A DNA stretch of 51,805 nucleotides, taken from NCBI GenBank assembly GCA_903862715.1, contig CAIOYY010000071.1:1-51805 (forward strand), written 5' to 3'. This stretch comes from an uncultured Alphaproteobacteria bacterium (GTDB taxonomy: Bacteria; Pseudomonadota; Alphaproteobacteria; Micropepsales; Micropepsaceae). Position numbers and translations under genes: made by a program. Under the pieces are notes generated by a model. It ran no database searches, was not told the origin of the DNA, and saw nothing but the letters and a program-made list of their open reading frames with translations. Shown in pieces: positions 1-9,331 of this stretch. The first letter of the stretch is position 1. Each line of letters opens with the position of its first letter.

Positions 1-770
1 CAGCCGAGCGTGCGGAAGCGCACGAGACGCATTTCGGCGCGTTCGCCGGGACGAAATTTCATGCGTTCGTCATCGGCCATGATCAGCGCGCCGTCGCGTA
101 CAACGACCGGGCGTTCCTTCGCAAAATAGAGCGGCACGATAGGGATGTTCTCGGCCATGATGTATTGCCATATGTCGAGTTCGGTCCAATTCGACAGTGG
201 GAAGACACGGATGGATTCGCCCTTGCGAATGCGCGCATTGTAGAGCTTCCACAGTTCCGGGCGTTGGTTCTTCGGGTCCCACGCGTGGTTCTCCGACCGG
301 AAGGAAAACACCCGCTCTTTCGCGCGGCTCTTTTCTTCGTCGCGTCGCGCACCGCCGAAAGCGGCATCGAAACCATATTTATCGAGCGCCTGTTTGAGTC
401 CGTCCGTCTTCATCACCTGCGTATGCAGATTGGATCCGGAATCAAACGGGTTCACTCCCCGCCGCACCCCATCCTCATTGATATGCACGATAAGATTGAG
501 GCCCAACCGCTTTGCGGTTTCGTCGCGGAATGAAATCATTTCCTTAAACTTCCAGGTCGTATCGACATGGAGCAGCGGAAAGGGCGGCTTCGACGGATGA
601 AACGCCTTCATCGCCAGATGCAGCATCACCGACGAGTCCTTGCCGATGGAATACATCATCACCGGATTGGCGAACTCAGCCGCCACCTCACGCATGATGT
701 GGATGCTCTCGGCCTCCAACCGTTGCAGATGGCTGAGGCGGGACGGGGAAAGGGCGGCGCTCACGAACAT
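1..770 (-). CDS. cysD: Sulfate adenylyltransferase subunit 2 (CysD), 3' end cut by window edge
   Basis: CysD is the small subunit of ATP sulfurylase, which makes adenosine 5'-phosphosulfate from ATP and sulfate together with the GTPase CysN; it is cytoplasmic. About 256 codons are visible of a family length near 300. The PP-loop SIGKDSS lies at residues 41-47, followed by the HLAMKAF helix. Near the visible C-terminus are [16 protein letters not shown] and [10 protein letters not shown], both typical of CysD/NodP. The ATG at 770 is preceded by a weak GAAAG. cysN, and perhaps cysC, should follow beyond the left edge. It lies 149 nt downstream of fcl on the same strand with its own candidate promoter. 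NodP of sulfated-polysaccharide clusters is the close alternative name. Confidence 0.93.
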   Translation of the reverse strand, partial: MFVSAALSPSRLSHLQRLEAESIHIMREVAAEFANPVMMYSIGKDSSVMLHLAMKAFHPSKPPFPLLHVDTTWKFKEMISFRDETAKRLGLNLIVHINEDGVRRGVNPFDSGSNLHTQVMKTDGLKQALDKYGFDAAFGGARRDEEKSRAKERVFSFRSENHAWDPKNQRPELWKLYNARIRKGESIRVFPLSNWTELDIWQYIMAENIPIVPLYFAKERPVVVRDGALIMADDERMKFRPGERAEMRLVRFRTLG

Positions 771-817
771 GCTTTCGTTAGGACAGCCCGATACGAGCCG
801 CACCGGGCAAAGTATAA

Positions 818-838
818 ATCACAAAATTATAGTGTGAT
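818..838 (-). promoter_or_regulatory. Candidate cysD promoter -10 inside a palindromic operator
   Basis: ATCACA (818-823) and TGTGAT (833-838) form a perfect 6-bp inverted repeat spaced by 9 nt. On the minus strand the spacer holds a perfect TATAAT (826-831), 55 nt upstream of the cysD ATG. No good -35 hexamer is visible 16-18 nt upstream, so an activator or a weak -35 is likely. A dyad over a -10 is the usual layout for a repressor site. The regulator is not identified. Confidence 0.45.
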
Positions 839-919
839 ACAGGATGCAAAACATAACGGGCGTGTAAATAAGACGGCGGGTCAGGAAGCGCAAGCGTCTT
901 TGACCAAGCCAAGGACGGC

Positions 920-1864
920 TTAAGCACGGTTCCGCAGAAACCACTCATACGTCCCGGCGAGCCCGCTTTCGAGGGCAATACCAGGCTTCCAGCCCAACTC
1001 CGCCAGTCGTGAATTATCCATCAACTTGCGGGGTGTACCATCGGGCTTGGAAACGTCCTTTGCCAGGCCACCGCCGAAACCCACGACGCGCATTACAAGC
1101 CGCGCCAGTTCTTCAATGGTGACATCGGTTCCCGATCCCACATTGATGTGGCTGCCGCCGGAATAGGTCTTCATCAGGAATACCAGCGCGTCGGCGCAAT
1201 CCTCGACATGGAGGAATTCGCGCCGCGGCGTGCCCGAGCCCCAGATGGTCATCGCGGCCGCGCCACCGAGTTTCGCTTCGTGGGCCTTGCGCATCAGCGC
1301 CGGGATCACATGCGAGGATTGCAGGTCGAAATTGTCACCGGGCCCGTAGAGATTGGTCGGCATCGCGGAAATGAAATCGCTTCCATATTGGCGGCGATAG
1401 GCCTGGCAAAGTTTGATCCCGGCTATTTTCGCAATCGCATACCATTCATTGGTGGGCTCAAGCGGCCCAGTGAGCAGCGCCTCTTCGGTAATCGGCTGCG
1501 GCGCGAATTTCGGATAGATGCAGGACGAACCGAGAAACAGTAATTTCTCCACGCCGTTCACCTGCGCGGCCTGGATGATGTTCGCCTCGATCATCAGATT
1601 GTCGTAGAGAAATTCCGCAGGGCGCGTGTCATTCGCCAGAATGCCGCCGACTTTTGCCGCGGCAAGAAAAATCGCCTGTGGTCTGTTCACTCCGACCCAA
1701 TCCGAGACCATTTTCTGATTGCGCAGGTCGATTTCGCCTCGCGGCGCGGTCAGGATTTCGCACCTCTCCTGCGCCAACCGGCGGACCAGCGCCGCGCCGA
1801 CCATGCCATTATGGCCCGCGACCCACACGCGTTTGCCGCTGAGGTCATAAGAGGCGCCGTTCAT
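920..1864 (-). CDS. fcl: GDP-L-fucose synthase
   Basis: This cytoplasmic enzyme performs the 3,5-epimerisation and NADPH-dependent 4-reduction of GDP-4-keto-6-deoxymannose, giving GDP-L-fucose. It is a short-chain dehydrogenase of the extended type, 314 aa, which is the normal length. The nucleotide-binding glycine motif GHNGMVG is at residues 17-23. The catalytic serine region SSCIYP is at 113-118, and the YxxxK pair is Y142/K146 (WYAIAK). The [12 protein letters not shown] stretch is typical of Fcl. The ATG overlaps the gmd stop (ATGA), so translation is coupled. It is the last gene of manC-gmd-fcl. Confidence 0.96.
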   Translation of the reverse strand: MNGASYDLSGKRVWVAGHNGMVGAALVRRLAQERCEILTAPRGEIDLRNQKMVSDWVGVNRPQAIFLAAAKVGGILANDTRPAEFLYDNLMIEANIIQAAQVNGVEKLLFLGSSCIYPKFAPQPITEEALLTGPLEPTNEWYAIAKIAGIKLCQAYRRQYGSDFISAMPTNLYGPGDNFDLQSSHVIPALMRKAHEAKLGGAAAMTIWGSGTPRREFLHVEDCADALVFLMKTYSGGSHINVGSGTDVTIEELARLVMRVVGFGGGLAKDVSKPDGTPRKLMDNSRLAELGWKPGIALESGLAGTYEWFLRNRA

Positions 1865-2931
1865 CCCGAGAACGAACCCTTGTGGCGCATTTCGCCGACA
1901 ATGCCTTTGAGGTCGGACGCAACCATTTCGGAAACTAGTTCCGGGAACGTCACCGTATGCTGCCAGCCGAGTTTAGTCCGAGCTTTTGTGGGATCGCCTT
2001 GCAGCAGCTCAACTTCAGTGGGACGGAAATAGCGCGGATCAACCACAATCAGCGGTTTGCCCGTTTGCGCATCGATGCCGCGCTCATCGACGCCAGCTCC
2101 CTGCCAGACAATGCGCTTGCCGGTTTCCGCGAATGCCAGCTCGATGAATTCGCGCACGGAATGAGTTTCGCCGGTGGCGAGAACATAATCGTCCGGCGTG
2201 TCCTGCTGCAGAATACGCCACATGCCATCAACATAATCTCGTGCATGGCCCCAGTCGCGCTTGGCATCTAGGTTGCCGACATAAAGTTTCGACTGCAGAC
2301 CGTGATGAATGGCTGCGACCGCGCGCGTGATCTTGCGGGTGACAAAGGTTTCGCCCCGCGTTGGCCCTTCATGATTGAACAGAATGCCGTTTGAGGCATG
2401 CATCCCATAGGCTTCGCGATAATTCACCACCATCCAATAGGCGTAGAGTTTCGCTACCGCATAGGGGCTTCTGGGGTAGAAGGGCGTCGTTTCGCGTTGT
2501 GGCGTTTCCTGCACCTTGCCATAGAGTTCGGAGGTCGATGCCTGGTAGAAGCGGATGCGGTTTTCCATTTTCAGAATGCGTACCGCTTCGAGAAGCCGCA
2601 ACGGCCCCAACGCATCGGCATTCGCCGTATATTCCGCCGTTTCAAAACTCACCTGCACATGGCTTTGTGCCGCCAGATTATAAATTTCATCCGGCTGCAC
2701 TTCCTGCACCAGGCGGATGAGATTGGTGGCATCGGTCATGTCGCCGTAATGCATGAAGAACGAGGTCTTTGCTTCATGCGGGTCTTCGTAAAGGTGATCG
2801 ACACGGCCCGTATTGAAGGACGACGACCGTCGCTTCACGCCATGGACCGCATAGCCCTTGGCGAGCAGAAGCTCGGCGAGCAATGCTCCGTCCTGTCCCG
2901 TCACGCCGGTGATCAGAGCGGTTTTGCTCAT
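1861..2931 (-). CDS. gmd: GDP-mannose 4,6-dehydratase
   Basis: Converts GDP-D-mannose to GDP-4-keto-6-deoxy-D-mannose, the first committed step to GDP-fucose; cytoplasmic, NADP-dependent. 356 aa, full length. The Rossmann motif GVTGQDG is at residues 9-15. [15 protein letters not shown] matches the NADP/tetramer region of Gmd. The catalytic T133/E135 (STSELYG) and Y157/K161 (SPYAVAK) are all present. The start ATG overlaps the manC stop by 4 nt and its stop overlaps fcl by 4 nt, so the three genes form one tightly coupled operon. Confidence 0.97.
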   Translation of the reverse strand: MSKTALITGVTGQDGALLAELLLAKGYAVHGVKRRSSSFNTGRVDHLYEDPHEAKTSFFMHYGDMTDATNLIRLVQEVQPDEIYNLAAQSHVQVSFETAEYTANADALGPLRLLEAVRILKMENRIRFYQASTSELYGKVQETPQRETTPFYPRSPYAVAKLYAYWMVVNYREAYGMHASNGILFNHEGPTRGETFVTRKITRAVAAIHHGLQSKLYVGNLDAKRDWGHARDYVDGMWRILQQDTPDDYVLATGETHSVREFIELAFAETGKRIVWQGAGVDERGIDAQTGKPLIVVDPRYFRPTEVELLQGDPTKARTKLGWQHTVTFPELVSEMVASDLKGIVGEMRHKGSFSG

Positions 2932-4346
2932 GAAGTGCGCCCATAAACGTCTTCGAGACGCACTATATCGTCCTCGCCCAGATAGGCGCCGGACTGAACT
3001 TCGATGATGCGCAACGGCGTGTCTCCGGGGTTTTCGAGGCGATGCTGGGTTCCGAGAGGAATGAAGGTCGATTCATTCTCGTGCAGGGTCATTATTTTAT
3101 CACCGCAGGTGACGCGCGCCGTGCCCTGCACGACGACCCAATGTTCGGCACGGTGATGATGATATTGTAGCGAAAGCCGTCCGCCGGGCTTCACGGTGAT
3201 CTGTTTTACCTGGAAGCGATCGCCGGAATCGATGGTGCGGTAGTCGCCCCAGGGACGATAAACCTGGGTATGCGAGGCATATTCGGTGCGCGCGCCCGCC
3301 TTCAGCTTATCGACAAGATCCTTAACATCCTGCGCGCGGTCCTTGGCGGCCACGAGAATGGCATCGTCCGTTGCAACGACGATCAGCTCTTCGGTGCCGA
3401 CCAGCGCAACCATTCCCTTTTCCGAGCGAACATAACAGTTCCGGCTCTCATGCAGCACGACATCGCCGGAAACCACATTGCCGGAACTGTCCTGCGCGCC
3501 GGTCTGCCATAGAGAGGACCAGGAACCGACATCGTTCCAGCCGATATCCGCTGGAACGACGGCCGCCCGCGAGGTGCGTTCCATTACCGCGCGATCGACC
3601 GAAATGCGTGGTGAAGCGGCGAAGGCGCTTTTGTCCAGACGAATGAAATCCGCGTCACGCGTGGCAGCAGCGAGCGAAGCTTTCGCGGCGGCCAGAATAT
3701 CCGGGACGAAGGCCGCGAGTTCTTCCCGGAAAATATCAGCCCGGAACATGAACATGCCGCTGTTCCAGAGATAGCCCTCGCTGAGATAGCGCGCGGCCGT
3801 GGCGCTGTCCGGTTTCTCGACGAATTTGTCGACGCGGAAAACACCTTCGCTCAAGGCATCGGTGCCAGGGAGAATATAGCCGTAGCCGGTATGGGGCTCG
3901 GTCGCCTTCATGCCGAAGGTGACGATATTTCCGGTTGACGCTGCCGCTGCCGCGCGGAGTCCGGCGTCCGCAAACGAATCGGTATTTTCGATCACATGGT
4001 CGGCCGGGAGCAGAAGAACGATGCCGTTGGGGCTCGCAGCTTCCACGAGCAGCGCACCGATGGCTGCTGCAGGTGCCGTATCCCTCGCCTCGGGTTCGAG
4101 CACGATACGGACCGGCACCCCGATATCCTGCATCTGTTGGGCGATCATGAATCGGTGTTCCTCATTGCAGAGGATGATCGGCGGCTCAGCGGTCAGACTT
4201 GCGGCGCGCAGGACAGTTTCCTGAATCATGCTGAGGGCGGTGACCAGCGGCAAAAGCTGCTTCGGCACGAGCGCGCGGGATAGCGGCCACAGCCGCGTTC
4301 CCATGCCGCCCGACAAGATCACCGGAATGATTCGGTGCCTAGTCAT
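2928..4346 (-). CDS. manC: Bifunctional mannose-1-phosphate guanylyltransferase / mannose-6-phosphate isomerase
   Basis: Makes GDP-mannose from mannose-1-phosphate and GTP; the C-terminal cupin is a type II phosphomannose isomerase that supplies mannose-6-phosphate. 472 aa, the usual size of AlgA/ManC/XanB. The pyrophosphorylase signature [12 protein letters not shown] with PKQ lies at residues 13-30, FVEKP is near 185, and the isomerase metal motif [10 protein letters not shown] is at 394-403. It is the first gene of the GDP-fucose operon. A TTGACA hexamer on the minus strand at 4426-4431 could be its -35, though no clear -10 follows. Whether the isomerase half is active cannot be told from sequence. 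Confidence 0.96.
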   Translation of the reverse strand: MTRHRIIPVILSGGMGTRLWPLSRALVPKQLLPLVTALSMIQETVLRAASLTAEPPIILCNEEHRFMIAQQMQDIGVPVRIVLEPEARDTAPAAAIGALLVEAASPNGIVLLLPADHVIENTDSFADAGLRAAAAASTGNIVTFGMKATEPHTGYGYILPGTDALSEGVFRVDKFVEKPDSATAARYLSEGYLWNSGMFMFRADIFREELAAFVPDILAAAKASLAAATRDADFIRLDKSAFAASPRISVDRAVMERTSRAAVVPADIGWNDVGSWSSLWQTGAQDSSGNVVSGDVVLHESRNCYVRSEKGMVALVGTEELIVVATDDAILVAAKDRAQDVKDLVDKLKAGARTEYASHTQVYRPWGDYRTIDSGDRFQVKQITVKPGGRLSLQYHHHRAEHWVVVQGTARVTCGDKIMTLHENESTFIPLGTQHRLENPGDTPLRIIEVQSGAYLGEDDIVRLEDVYGRTS

Positions 4347-4494
4347 CGCTGTCGTTAAATCCCCTGCTCCGCCTCTGTCGACGGTACGTCTGCCCTAAGG
4401 AATAGTCGTTAGCATAGGCGCAGCGTGTCAACTAAAGGCAATCCATGGATTTTTTGTTCCGATGGGAGACCTAAGCCCCTTTACCATAAAGGAA

Positions 4495-4524
4495 AGGGCG
4501 GCGGGCCCTAAGGTCCGCCGCCCT
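4495..4524 (-). terminator. Intrinsic terminator after the small TPR gene
   Basis: A 10-bp perfect G+C-rich stem, AGGGCGGCGG with CCGCCGCCCT, and a 10-nt loop lie 33 nt past the stop of the gene at 4557-4907. On the minus strand the stem is followed by TTTCCTTTA. It separates that gene from manC, which then needs its own promoter in 4347-4494. Confidence 0.75.
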
Positions 4525-4556
4525 GCCATCAACAACCCAATGCATACGCGATGGGA

Positions 4557-4907
4557 CTATTCGGCTTCCAGCAAGAGAAGACCGCGCTCGGCCACCGATT
4601 GGACCGGCTGGTTCGACCCCGTCGCGAGGGCCGCGACGCGCTCGCTGTCGCTCTCCAGGATGTCGCGATAGATGGCAGCGGCCTCCGCTTCACGCCCGGT
4701 CTGGCCATAAACCGCCGCAAGGTTCAGCAAGCGAAAGACATCGCCCGGATGCTGTTCCAGTCCGGCGAGGATCTGTGCCTCGGCCGTCTGCCAATCCTTG
4801 TCCACAATCGCTCTGGCCCCCAGATCGTCAGCCGCGAAAGCCGCCGGCGCTCCCAGAACTGCAACCGCGAAGGCCGCGGCACCTACCCATTTGGTCATGC
4901 GATTCAT
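4557..4907 (-). CDS. Small secreted TPR-like protein
   Basis: Protein of 116 aa with a clear Sec signal peptide: basic MNRMTK, hydrophobic core, and predicted cleavage after AAFA at about residue 25. The mature part resembles one to two TPR helix pairs, with a WQTAEAQILAGLEQHPGDVFRLLNLAAVYGQTG-like pattern and AEAAAIYRDIL. It is therefore probably periplasmic and binds proteins. Function is unknown. The ATG has a good ribosome site (GGGAGA, 6 nt spacing). It is monocistronic, ends in the hairpin at 4495-4524, and is divergent from the gene at 5090. Confidence 0.75.
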   Translation of the reverse strand: MNRMTKWVGAAAFAVAVLGAPAAFAADDLGARAIVDKDWQTAEAQILAGLEQHPGDVFRLLNLAAVYGQTGREAEAAAIYRDILESDSERVAALATGSNQPVQSVAERGLLLLEAE

Positions 4908-5089
4908 GTCGGTTCTCCCTAGTGAAAATCAGTCCGTCCAGGGACTTGAACGGAATCGCTATCACGCGTTTTCCGAGTCATCTACCTTTGTCACACCCCT
5001 GTAATAATTCCCCGCTATTGATGTTTTAGCTCTCATTCCGCGGGTAGAAATTCGCGGAACATCATTTATTACCAAAGGCTTGGGCACGC

Positions 5090-5566
5090 ATGACGCGCCT
5101 CGGACTGCCCCTTTTTTCGCTTTTTTTGCTCGTAGCCAATTCGGCTTCCGCAGAAATTTTATTTGTATGCGGCGGCGCAGCAGAGGCTGATGCGGCATTT
5201 TCCGGCAGTTCGGAATTCTCGCGCCTCATGGCGCCGACTCGCGTTTCCACCACATCCGGCACAGGGTTTATTGAAGGCCAGATTGCCCTTTCGCAGGATG
5301 AGATCGGCTACGATCTGGTCCTGAACTGGGGCGAAGCGAACGCGCGGAGCCTTCGTAAAGCGGGCGCCAGCATTACCGGCACCGGTTTTGGTACCTCATT
5401 TGTCCATCTCGTCGTCGCCCGCTCGGAAACCGCCCCGCTCGAGCACTTCATCTTCCGCGAAGACCGCAACCGCCTCGGCGAGCTGGTCTGGGCACAGGGC
5501 TCCGATACGGAATCATCGTCAGAGACCACTCGCCTGGAGCGTCAGGCCATTTGCGTCCTCCCCTGA
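5090..5566 (+). CDS. Secreted protein of unknown function
   Basis: Protein of 158 aa that I do not recognise. It begins with a Sec signal peptide (MTRLGLPLFSLFLLVANSASA) cleaved before EILFVCGG. The mature part has no membrane segment and has two cysteines, in FVCGG near the start and in the AICVLP C-terminus, which could form a disulfide. It is rich in short beta-prone segments. It is divergent from the TPR gene and lies 107 nt upstream of ydbH on the same strand, so it could share that transcript. Codon use matches the neighbours, which supports a real gene. Confidence 0.6.
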   Translation: MTRLGLPLFSLFLLVANSASAEILFVCGGAAEADAAFSGSSEFSRLMAPTRVSTTSGTGFIEGQIALSQDEIGYDLVLNWGEANARSLRKAGASITGTGFGTSFVHLVVARSETAPLEHFIFREDRNRLGELVWAQGSDTESSSETTRLERQAICVLP

Positions 5567-5673
5567 GCGCCGTCCAAGTGAACATCCAGACGCCTGGTTT
5601 TTCCCGGGCGATAAGGACACTGGCCAAAATCCACCGCCGCCATTCCGCCTGAATATGCGTTAAGCTATGGGCG

Positions 5674-8472
5674 ATGTCGTTTTCCCGCCGCCTTGCGCTG
5701 ATCTTCCTTAGCCTCGCCGCCATTCTGGTTCTTGCGGCCGGCTTCGCGTTTCTTTACCGAAACCAAATTGTCGAAAGCATCGCCATTCGCCAGCTCGCGG
5801 CGCGCGGGGTCGAAGCGCAATTGACAGTGACGGATGTCGGGTTCGGCGGCATCGATATCGTCGACCTTTCCGTAGAGGAGCTCCGAATCGGCCATATCGC
5901 GCTCACCTACACGTTGAGCGAACTACTCACCGGGCGCGTTCGCGTAGCCGACATCGAGAATCTGGAGATGACGCTCGACCTGACCGGTGAAAATCCGCCG
6001 CTCGGGGGACTGCAATCCTTTTTTCCCGAGAGCGCCGAGGAAGCGGACGAAGCCAATGCCGAAGCCGCCGCGGCGGAGCCGCTGCCCCTGCCCGCCGTCT
6101 CTGTAAGCAATGCGCGATTGATCGTCCTGATACCCAACCGTGAAATTCACCTTCTGGCCAATGGCGGTCTAAGCCCCTCGGAAGACGGCGCCAGCGAATT
6201 GATGCTCGGCTTCGAAGGCGAATCGGGACCGCTGCGCGCGGAGGGAAATATTGCCGCAACGCTGTTGGGAACCGTCATAGGCGCGTTCGATATCGACGCG
6301 CTGCTGCGCGACGACGCCAACGCCGTGTCGTTAAGCCTCAATCTGTCCACCGACTCGCTGTCCGCCGAACAGCCTGAAATGGATTTCCGCGTCGAAGGTC
6401 ACGGCACGCTTGAAGCGCTGGCGGATCATGCTGCATTAGGCGAGGCATTGCGCCCGCAAGGCGGAACCTTCCAGCTCGACGCCGACGGCACGGCGCAAAT
6501 TCCGCTGTCTACAGAAGGCTTCCTCGAAGCCATCGAAGGAGACGCTCGCTACGCGCTTACAATCGATGCCGGAGTGCCCCCTTCTATTGCTGCGTTACCC
6601 GAATGGACGCTTGAACCATTCGACGCGGACGTTAACGGCACAATCTCGCTGCGCGATGCGGTGTTTCAGGCGACGACCAATGCCCATGTTGATTACACCG
6701 AGAGCGAAACCACGTTCGATTTCTCCGCGGGGGAAACGAGATTCGTGCTGAACGATGATTTCACCCTTCGATCGCTTGATCTCAACGATTTCACCGCCAA
6801 TGGAAATGCGGTGCCAACACCGTTCGGACTTTTGCAGTCGGCGGCGCTGGATGCGCGCATTGTCGGCCTTCCCACCGCGCCTTCTGGGCCCTTGCATCTG
6901 CGCGCCACCTCGCCCGGTATTGAGATTGCCTCGGTCACAGCCAGTAATGCCGCGATAGAAGCAAATCTTACCCTCGCGCCGACCGAGGACGGCTTTCGCT
7001 TCGATCTGAGCGCGCCCGCCCAGGTTTCGATTGGGGCACTTCACCTGCCGGCGATCCTGCCGTTACAAAATGTCCGCGCGCAAATTTTGTCCGCACAACT
7101 CGATATTGTCGAAGGCGAAACCGGGTTCGCGTTCACGCAGACCGCGCGCGTAAGCGTTCCCGCTTTGTCGTTGCGTATCGAGCGGCAGGATGCAGCGCCG
7201 ACCCTGTTTGAGCTTTCCGGCCAGACCTTCGCCATTCAATCGAACGGCTCTGCAGAACAGCCGGTGCGTTTCACGGCCTCCACCAATCTGGAACGTTTCA
7301 GCCTTCCCGATTTTGGAATGGTCGTCAGCGGTCAGGCGGTGAATGTCACAGGTACTATTGGCGGCGAAATTCGCGCGCATGTTGCGGGCGGCACCGTGTT
7401 ACAGCAGGGCGATGCACCGCTATTCGAACCTTTGGTGCCGGATATCACCATGATCCAGGATGGCGACCGCCTGGTTTTCTCTGGGGCGCTGCGTGGTGCA
7501 GGCGATTCGCTGAACGTCGTGGTGGATGGATCCCATAGTATCGAGGCAGCGCGTGGCGTGATCACCTTCACCGTCGATGAACTTTTGTTCGGTCCGGAGG
7601 ACGCGGAAGGCACAGCGTTATCCCAGTTGCTGGCAAGCATGGAAGATCTTCGCGGCCGCGTGAACGGCGAGGCGCGATTCGGCTGGAGCGCGGATGGAGT
7701 CGAAAGCAGCGGACGTCTTGCAGTGATCGACCTTTCTTTCGAACGCAGCGGAATGACCGTCGAGGGCCTCAATACGGAATTGGTGCTCGACCGCCTTCTG
7801 CCTGCACATAGTCCTCCTGGGCAGCGCCTGACCATTCGCCGTATCGATACGGGAATAGAAGTGACGGCGCTGCAGCTCGGCTACGCGGTCGAAGAAACGG
7901 AAGACGGTAGCCCGCGCGTGACGGCGCAATCGCTTACCATGAATGTGGCGGGCGGACGCATAACAGCGGAAGGCGGCACCATCGATCCGACATTGGGCGC
8001 CGCGGTCATTCCTTTACGGGCGGAGGAACTCGACCTTTCACAGTTACTGGCGCTGATCGGGCTTGATGAACTGACGGGCGAGGGACGGCTGAGCGGCCTC
8101 ATCCCGCTCAGACACGATGCTACCGGAATCGCTATTGAAGGCGCCAATCTCGGCGCCACTTCCGAAGGAATCATTTCCTACCGCTCGGAAAGCGCGCGCG
8201 ATGCATTGGCTAGCGGTGGCGACGCGGTCACGCTGTTGCTCGATGCGCTGGAGGATTTTCACTATAGCGGGCTTGACATGAGCCTAAACAAACCGATCGC
8301 GGGAGACACACAGATCACGCTGCGCCTCCAGGGCAACAACCCTACCCTCCTCGAAGGCCACCCCTTCGATCTCAATATTTCGCTCACCGGCAACGCCGAT
8401 CCGCTTCTTGAAGCGCTGACCATTGGACGTACCATGTCCAATGATTTCCTGCGGTCCATTACTGGCCAGTGA
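5674..8472 (+). CDS. ydbH: YdbH-family AsmA-like phospholipid transport protein
   Basis: Long AsmA/TamB-like protein (932 aa; E. coli YdbH is about 880). Such proteins span the periplasm as a beta-groove anchored in the inner membrane and move phospholipids to the outer membrane. One N-terminal membrane helix (about residues 5-27) is followed by repetitive beta-strand-rich sequence. The C-terminal family signature is visible: GGRITAEGG, LDLSQLLALIGLDELTGEGRLSG-like text, then DALEDFHYSGLDMSL and the NPTLLEGHPFDLNISLTGN region. ynbE and ydbL follow on the same strand, as in E. coli, which supports the call strongly. Confidence 0.88.
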   Translation: MSFSRRLALIFLSLAAILVLAAGFAFLYRNQIVESIAIRQLAARGVEAQLTVTDVGFGGIDIVDLSVEELRIGHIALTYTLSELLTGRVRVADIENLEMTLDLTGENPPLGGLQSFFPESAEEADEANAEAAAAEPLPLPAVSVSNARLIVLIPNREIHLLANGGLSPSEDGASELMLGFEGESGPLRAEGNIAATLLGTVIGAFDIDALLRDDANAVSLSLNLSTDSLSAEQPEMDFRVEGHGTLEALADHAALGEALRPQGGTFQLDADGTAQIPLSTEGFLEAIEGDARYALTIDAGVPPSIAALPEWTLEPFDADVNGTISLRDAVFQATTNAHVDYTESETTFDFSAGETRFVLNDDFTLRSLDLNDFTANGNAVPTPFGLLQSAALDARIVGLPTAPSGPLHLRATSPGIEIASVTASNAAIEANLTLAPTEDGFRFDLSAPAQVSIGALHLPAILPLQNVRAQILSAQLDIVEGETGFAFTQTARVSVPALSLRIERQDAAPTLFELSGQTFAIQSNGSAEQPVRFTASTNLERFSLPDFGMVVSGQAVNVTGTIGGEIRAHVAGGTVLQQGDAPLFEPLVPDITMIQDGDRLVFSGALRGAGDSLNVVVDGSHSIEAARGVITFTVDELLFGPEDAEGTALSQLLASMEDLRGRVNGEARFGWSADGVESSGRLAVIDLSFERSGMTVEGLNTELVLDRLLPAHSPPGQRLTIRRIDTGIEVTALQLGYAVEETEDGSPRVTAQSLTMNVAGGRITAEGGTIDPTLGAAVIPLRAEELDLSQLLALIGLDELTGEGRLSGLIPLRHDATGIAIEGANLGATSEGIISYRSESARDALASGGDAVTLLLDALEDFHYSGLDMSLNKPIAGDTQITLRLQGNNPTLLEGHPFDLNISLTGNADPLLEALTIGRTMSNDFLRSITGQ

Positions 8473-8646
8473 TACCGGGAAAATGACGCCTGGAACCGGA
8501 TCGGGCTCCCGTTCAGACGGCATTCAGGTGCCGGAATTTAGATTTGGGGACATTGGCTAAGTCCCGTGGTTTTCTAGCCAAGCGTAGAGCGTACATGCTA
8601 CGAATATTGCCTGCAGGGTAACATGTACCCGACGAAAGGAACGAAA

Positions 8647-8871
8647 GTGTCCGCGATTATTAAGACCGCCCATTTCAAGAAGATGTCCGCGAGAATATTG
8701 CTCATGGCTGCTTGCGCACCGCTGGTTCTCGCCTGCACGCCCACCGTGCGGGTGGAAGCGCCGACAGAGCCGATCACCATCAACCTGAATGTGAGACTCG
8801 ACGCCGATGTACGCGTCCGTCTTGAGGAACAGGCTCGCGAAGACATTCGCGCCAATCCGGGAATTTTCTAA
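8647..8871 (+). CDS. ynbE: YnbE-family outer-membrane lipoprotein
   Basis: Small lipoprotein (74 aa from the chosen start). YnbE is reported to join YdbH at the outer membrane and complete the intermembrane bridge. The lipobox VLAC puts the lipidated cysteine at residue 30. The mature part TPTVRVEAPTEPITINLNV is the YnbE signature. I chose the GTG at 8647 because AAAGGA (8635-8640) sits 6 nt upstream; an ATG at 8623 lacks such a site, and the ATG at 8683 would give a shorter signal peptide. Its stop overlaps the first in-frame ATG of the next frame. Confidence 0.82.
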   Translation: MSAIIKTAHFKKMSARILLMAACAPLVLACTPTVRVEAPTEPITINLNVRLDADVRVRLEEQAREDIRANPGIF

Positions 8872-8933
8872 TGTTGCGCACTTGCATAGACGCCGCAGCC
8901 TCCATCCATCGCGCAACCGCAAAGGAGACAAAA

Positions 8934-9233
8934 TTGCGTACGAACCTTCACTCGCTCTTTCTCGCCGCAGCCATGATCGCCGGAATCGGCGCGGCCTCGC
9001 CCGCTTTCGCGCAGACGGCGGAGGAAATGCGCGGCGATGGCAGGGCCTGCGAACAACCCGATGGCTATCTGCGCGCGCTGAATCCCGCCGTGCAGGCAGC
9101 GGTCGATGCGATCAACGCGCAGCGCCGCACCTTCTATCAGACGCGTGCGACCGCAGAAGGCGTCGATGCTGCCTCAGTGGGCGCGGTGTTCGCGGTGGAA
9201 CTGCAAAGCCAGCCGACTTATCGCGGTTGCTGA
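8934..9233 (+). CDS. ydbL: YdbL-family (DUF1318) periplasmic protein
   Basis: YdbL partners YdbH and YnbE; in E. coli it is thought to control their assembly in the periplasm. I chose the TTG at 8934: AAAGGAG (8921-8927) lies 6 nt upstream, and this start gives a textbook signal peptide (MRTNLHSLFLAAAMIAGIGA, cleaved after AFA). An ATG at 8871 would add 21 residues that spoil it. The mature domain has EEMRGDGRACEQPDGYL and AVDAINAQRRTFYQTRA, matching DUF1318. It ends at LQSQPTYRGC, without the GxYV...GxWxKK tail of E. coli YdbL. Confidence 0.8.
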   Translation: MRTNLHSLFLAAAMIAGIGAASPAFAQTAEEMRGDGRACEQPDGYLRALNPAVQAAVDAINAQRRTFYQTRATAEGVDAASVGAVFAVELQSQPTYRGC

Positions 9234-9256
9234 TATCGGCTGGCTTGCAGAATTGG

Positions 9257-9331
9257 TGGTGAGCCCGGATGGGATCGAACCATCGACCCTCTGATTAAAA
9301 GTCAGATGCTCTGCCGCTGAGCTACGGGCCC
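9257..9331 (-). tRNA. tRNA-Lys (anticodon TTT)
   Basis: Read on the minus strand, the acceptor GGGCCCG pairs with CGGGCTC (one G-T). The D-arm is GCTC/GAGC. The anticodon stem TCTGA/TCAGA holds the loop CTTTTAA (anticodon TTT). The T-arm carries GGTTCGATCC. The discriminator is A and CCA is encoded. Length is 75 nt with CCA. It faces ydbL tail to tail. I saw no integrase or repeated 3' end that would mark an integration site. Confidence 0.96.

Noticed and set aside
4426..4431. Full sigma-70 promoter for manC
   Set aside because: TTGACA is present on the minus strand, but no convincing -10 occurs 16-18 nt downstream; mentioned only with manC.
8591..8628. Inverted repeat GTACATG / CATGTAC before ynbE
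   Set aside because: The arms are only 7 bp, 24 nt apart, and each is nearly self-palindromic, so chance is likely.
9257..9331. tRNA-Lys as an attachment site for a mobile element
   Set aside because: No integrase gene and no repeated copy of the tRNA 3' end was seen nearby, and the flanks match the rest in composition.
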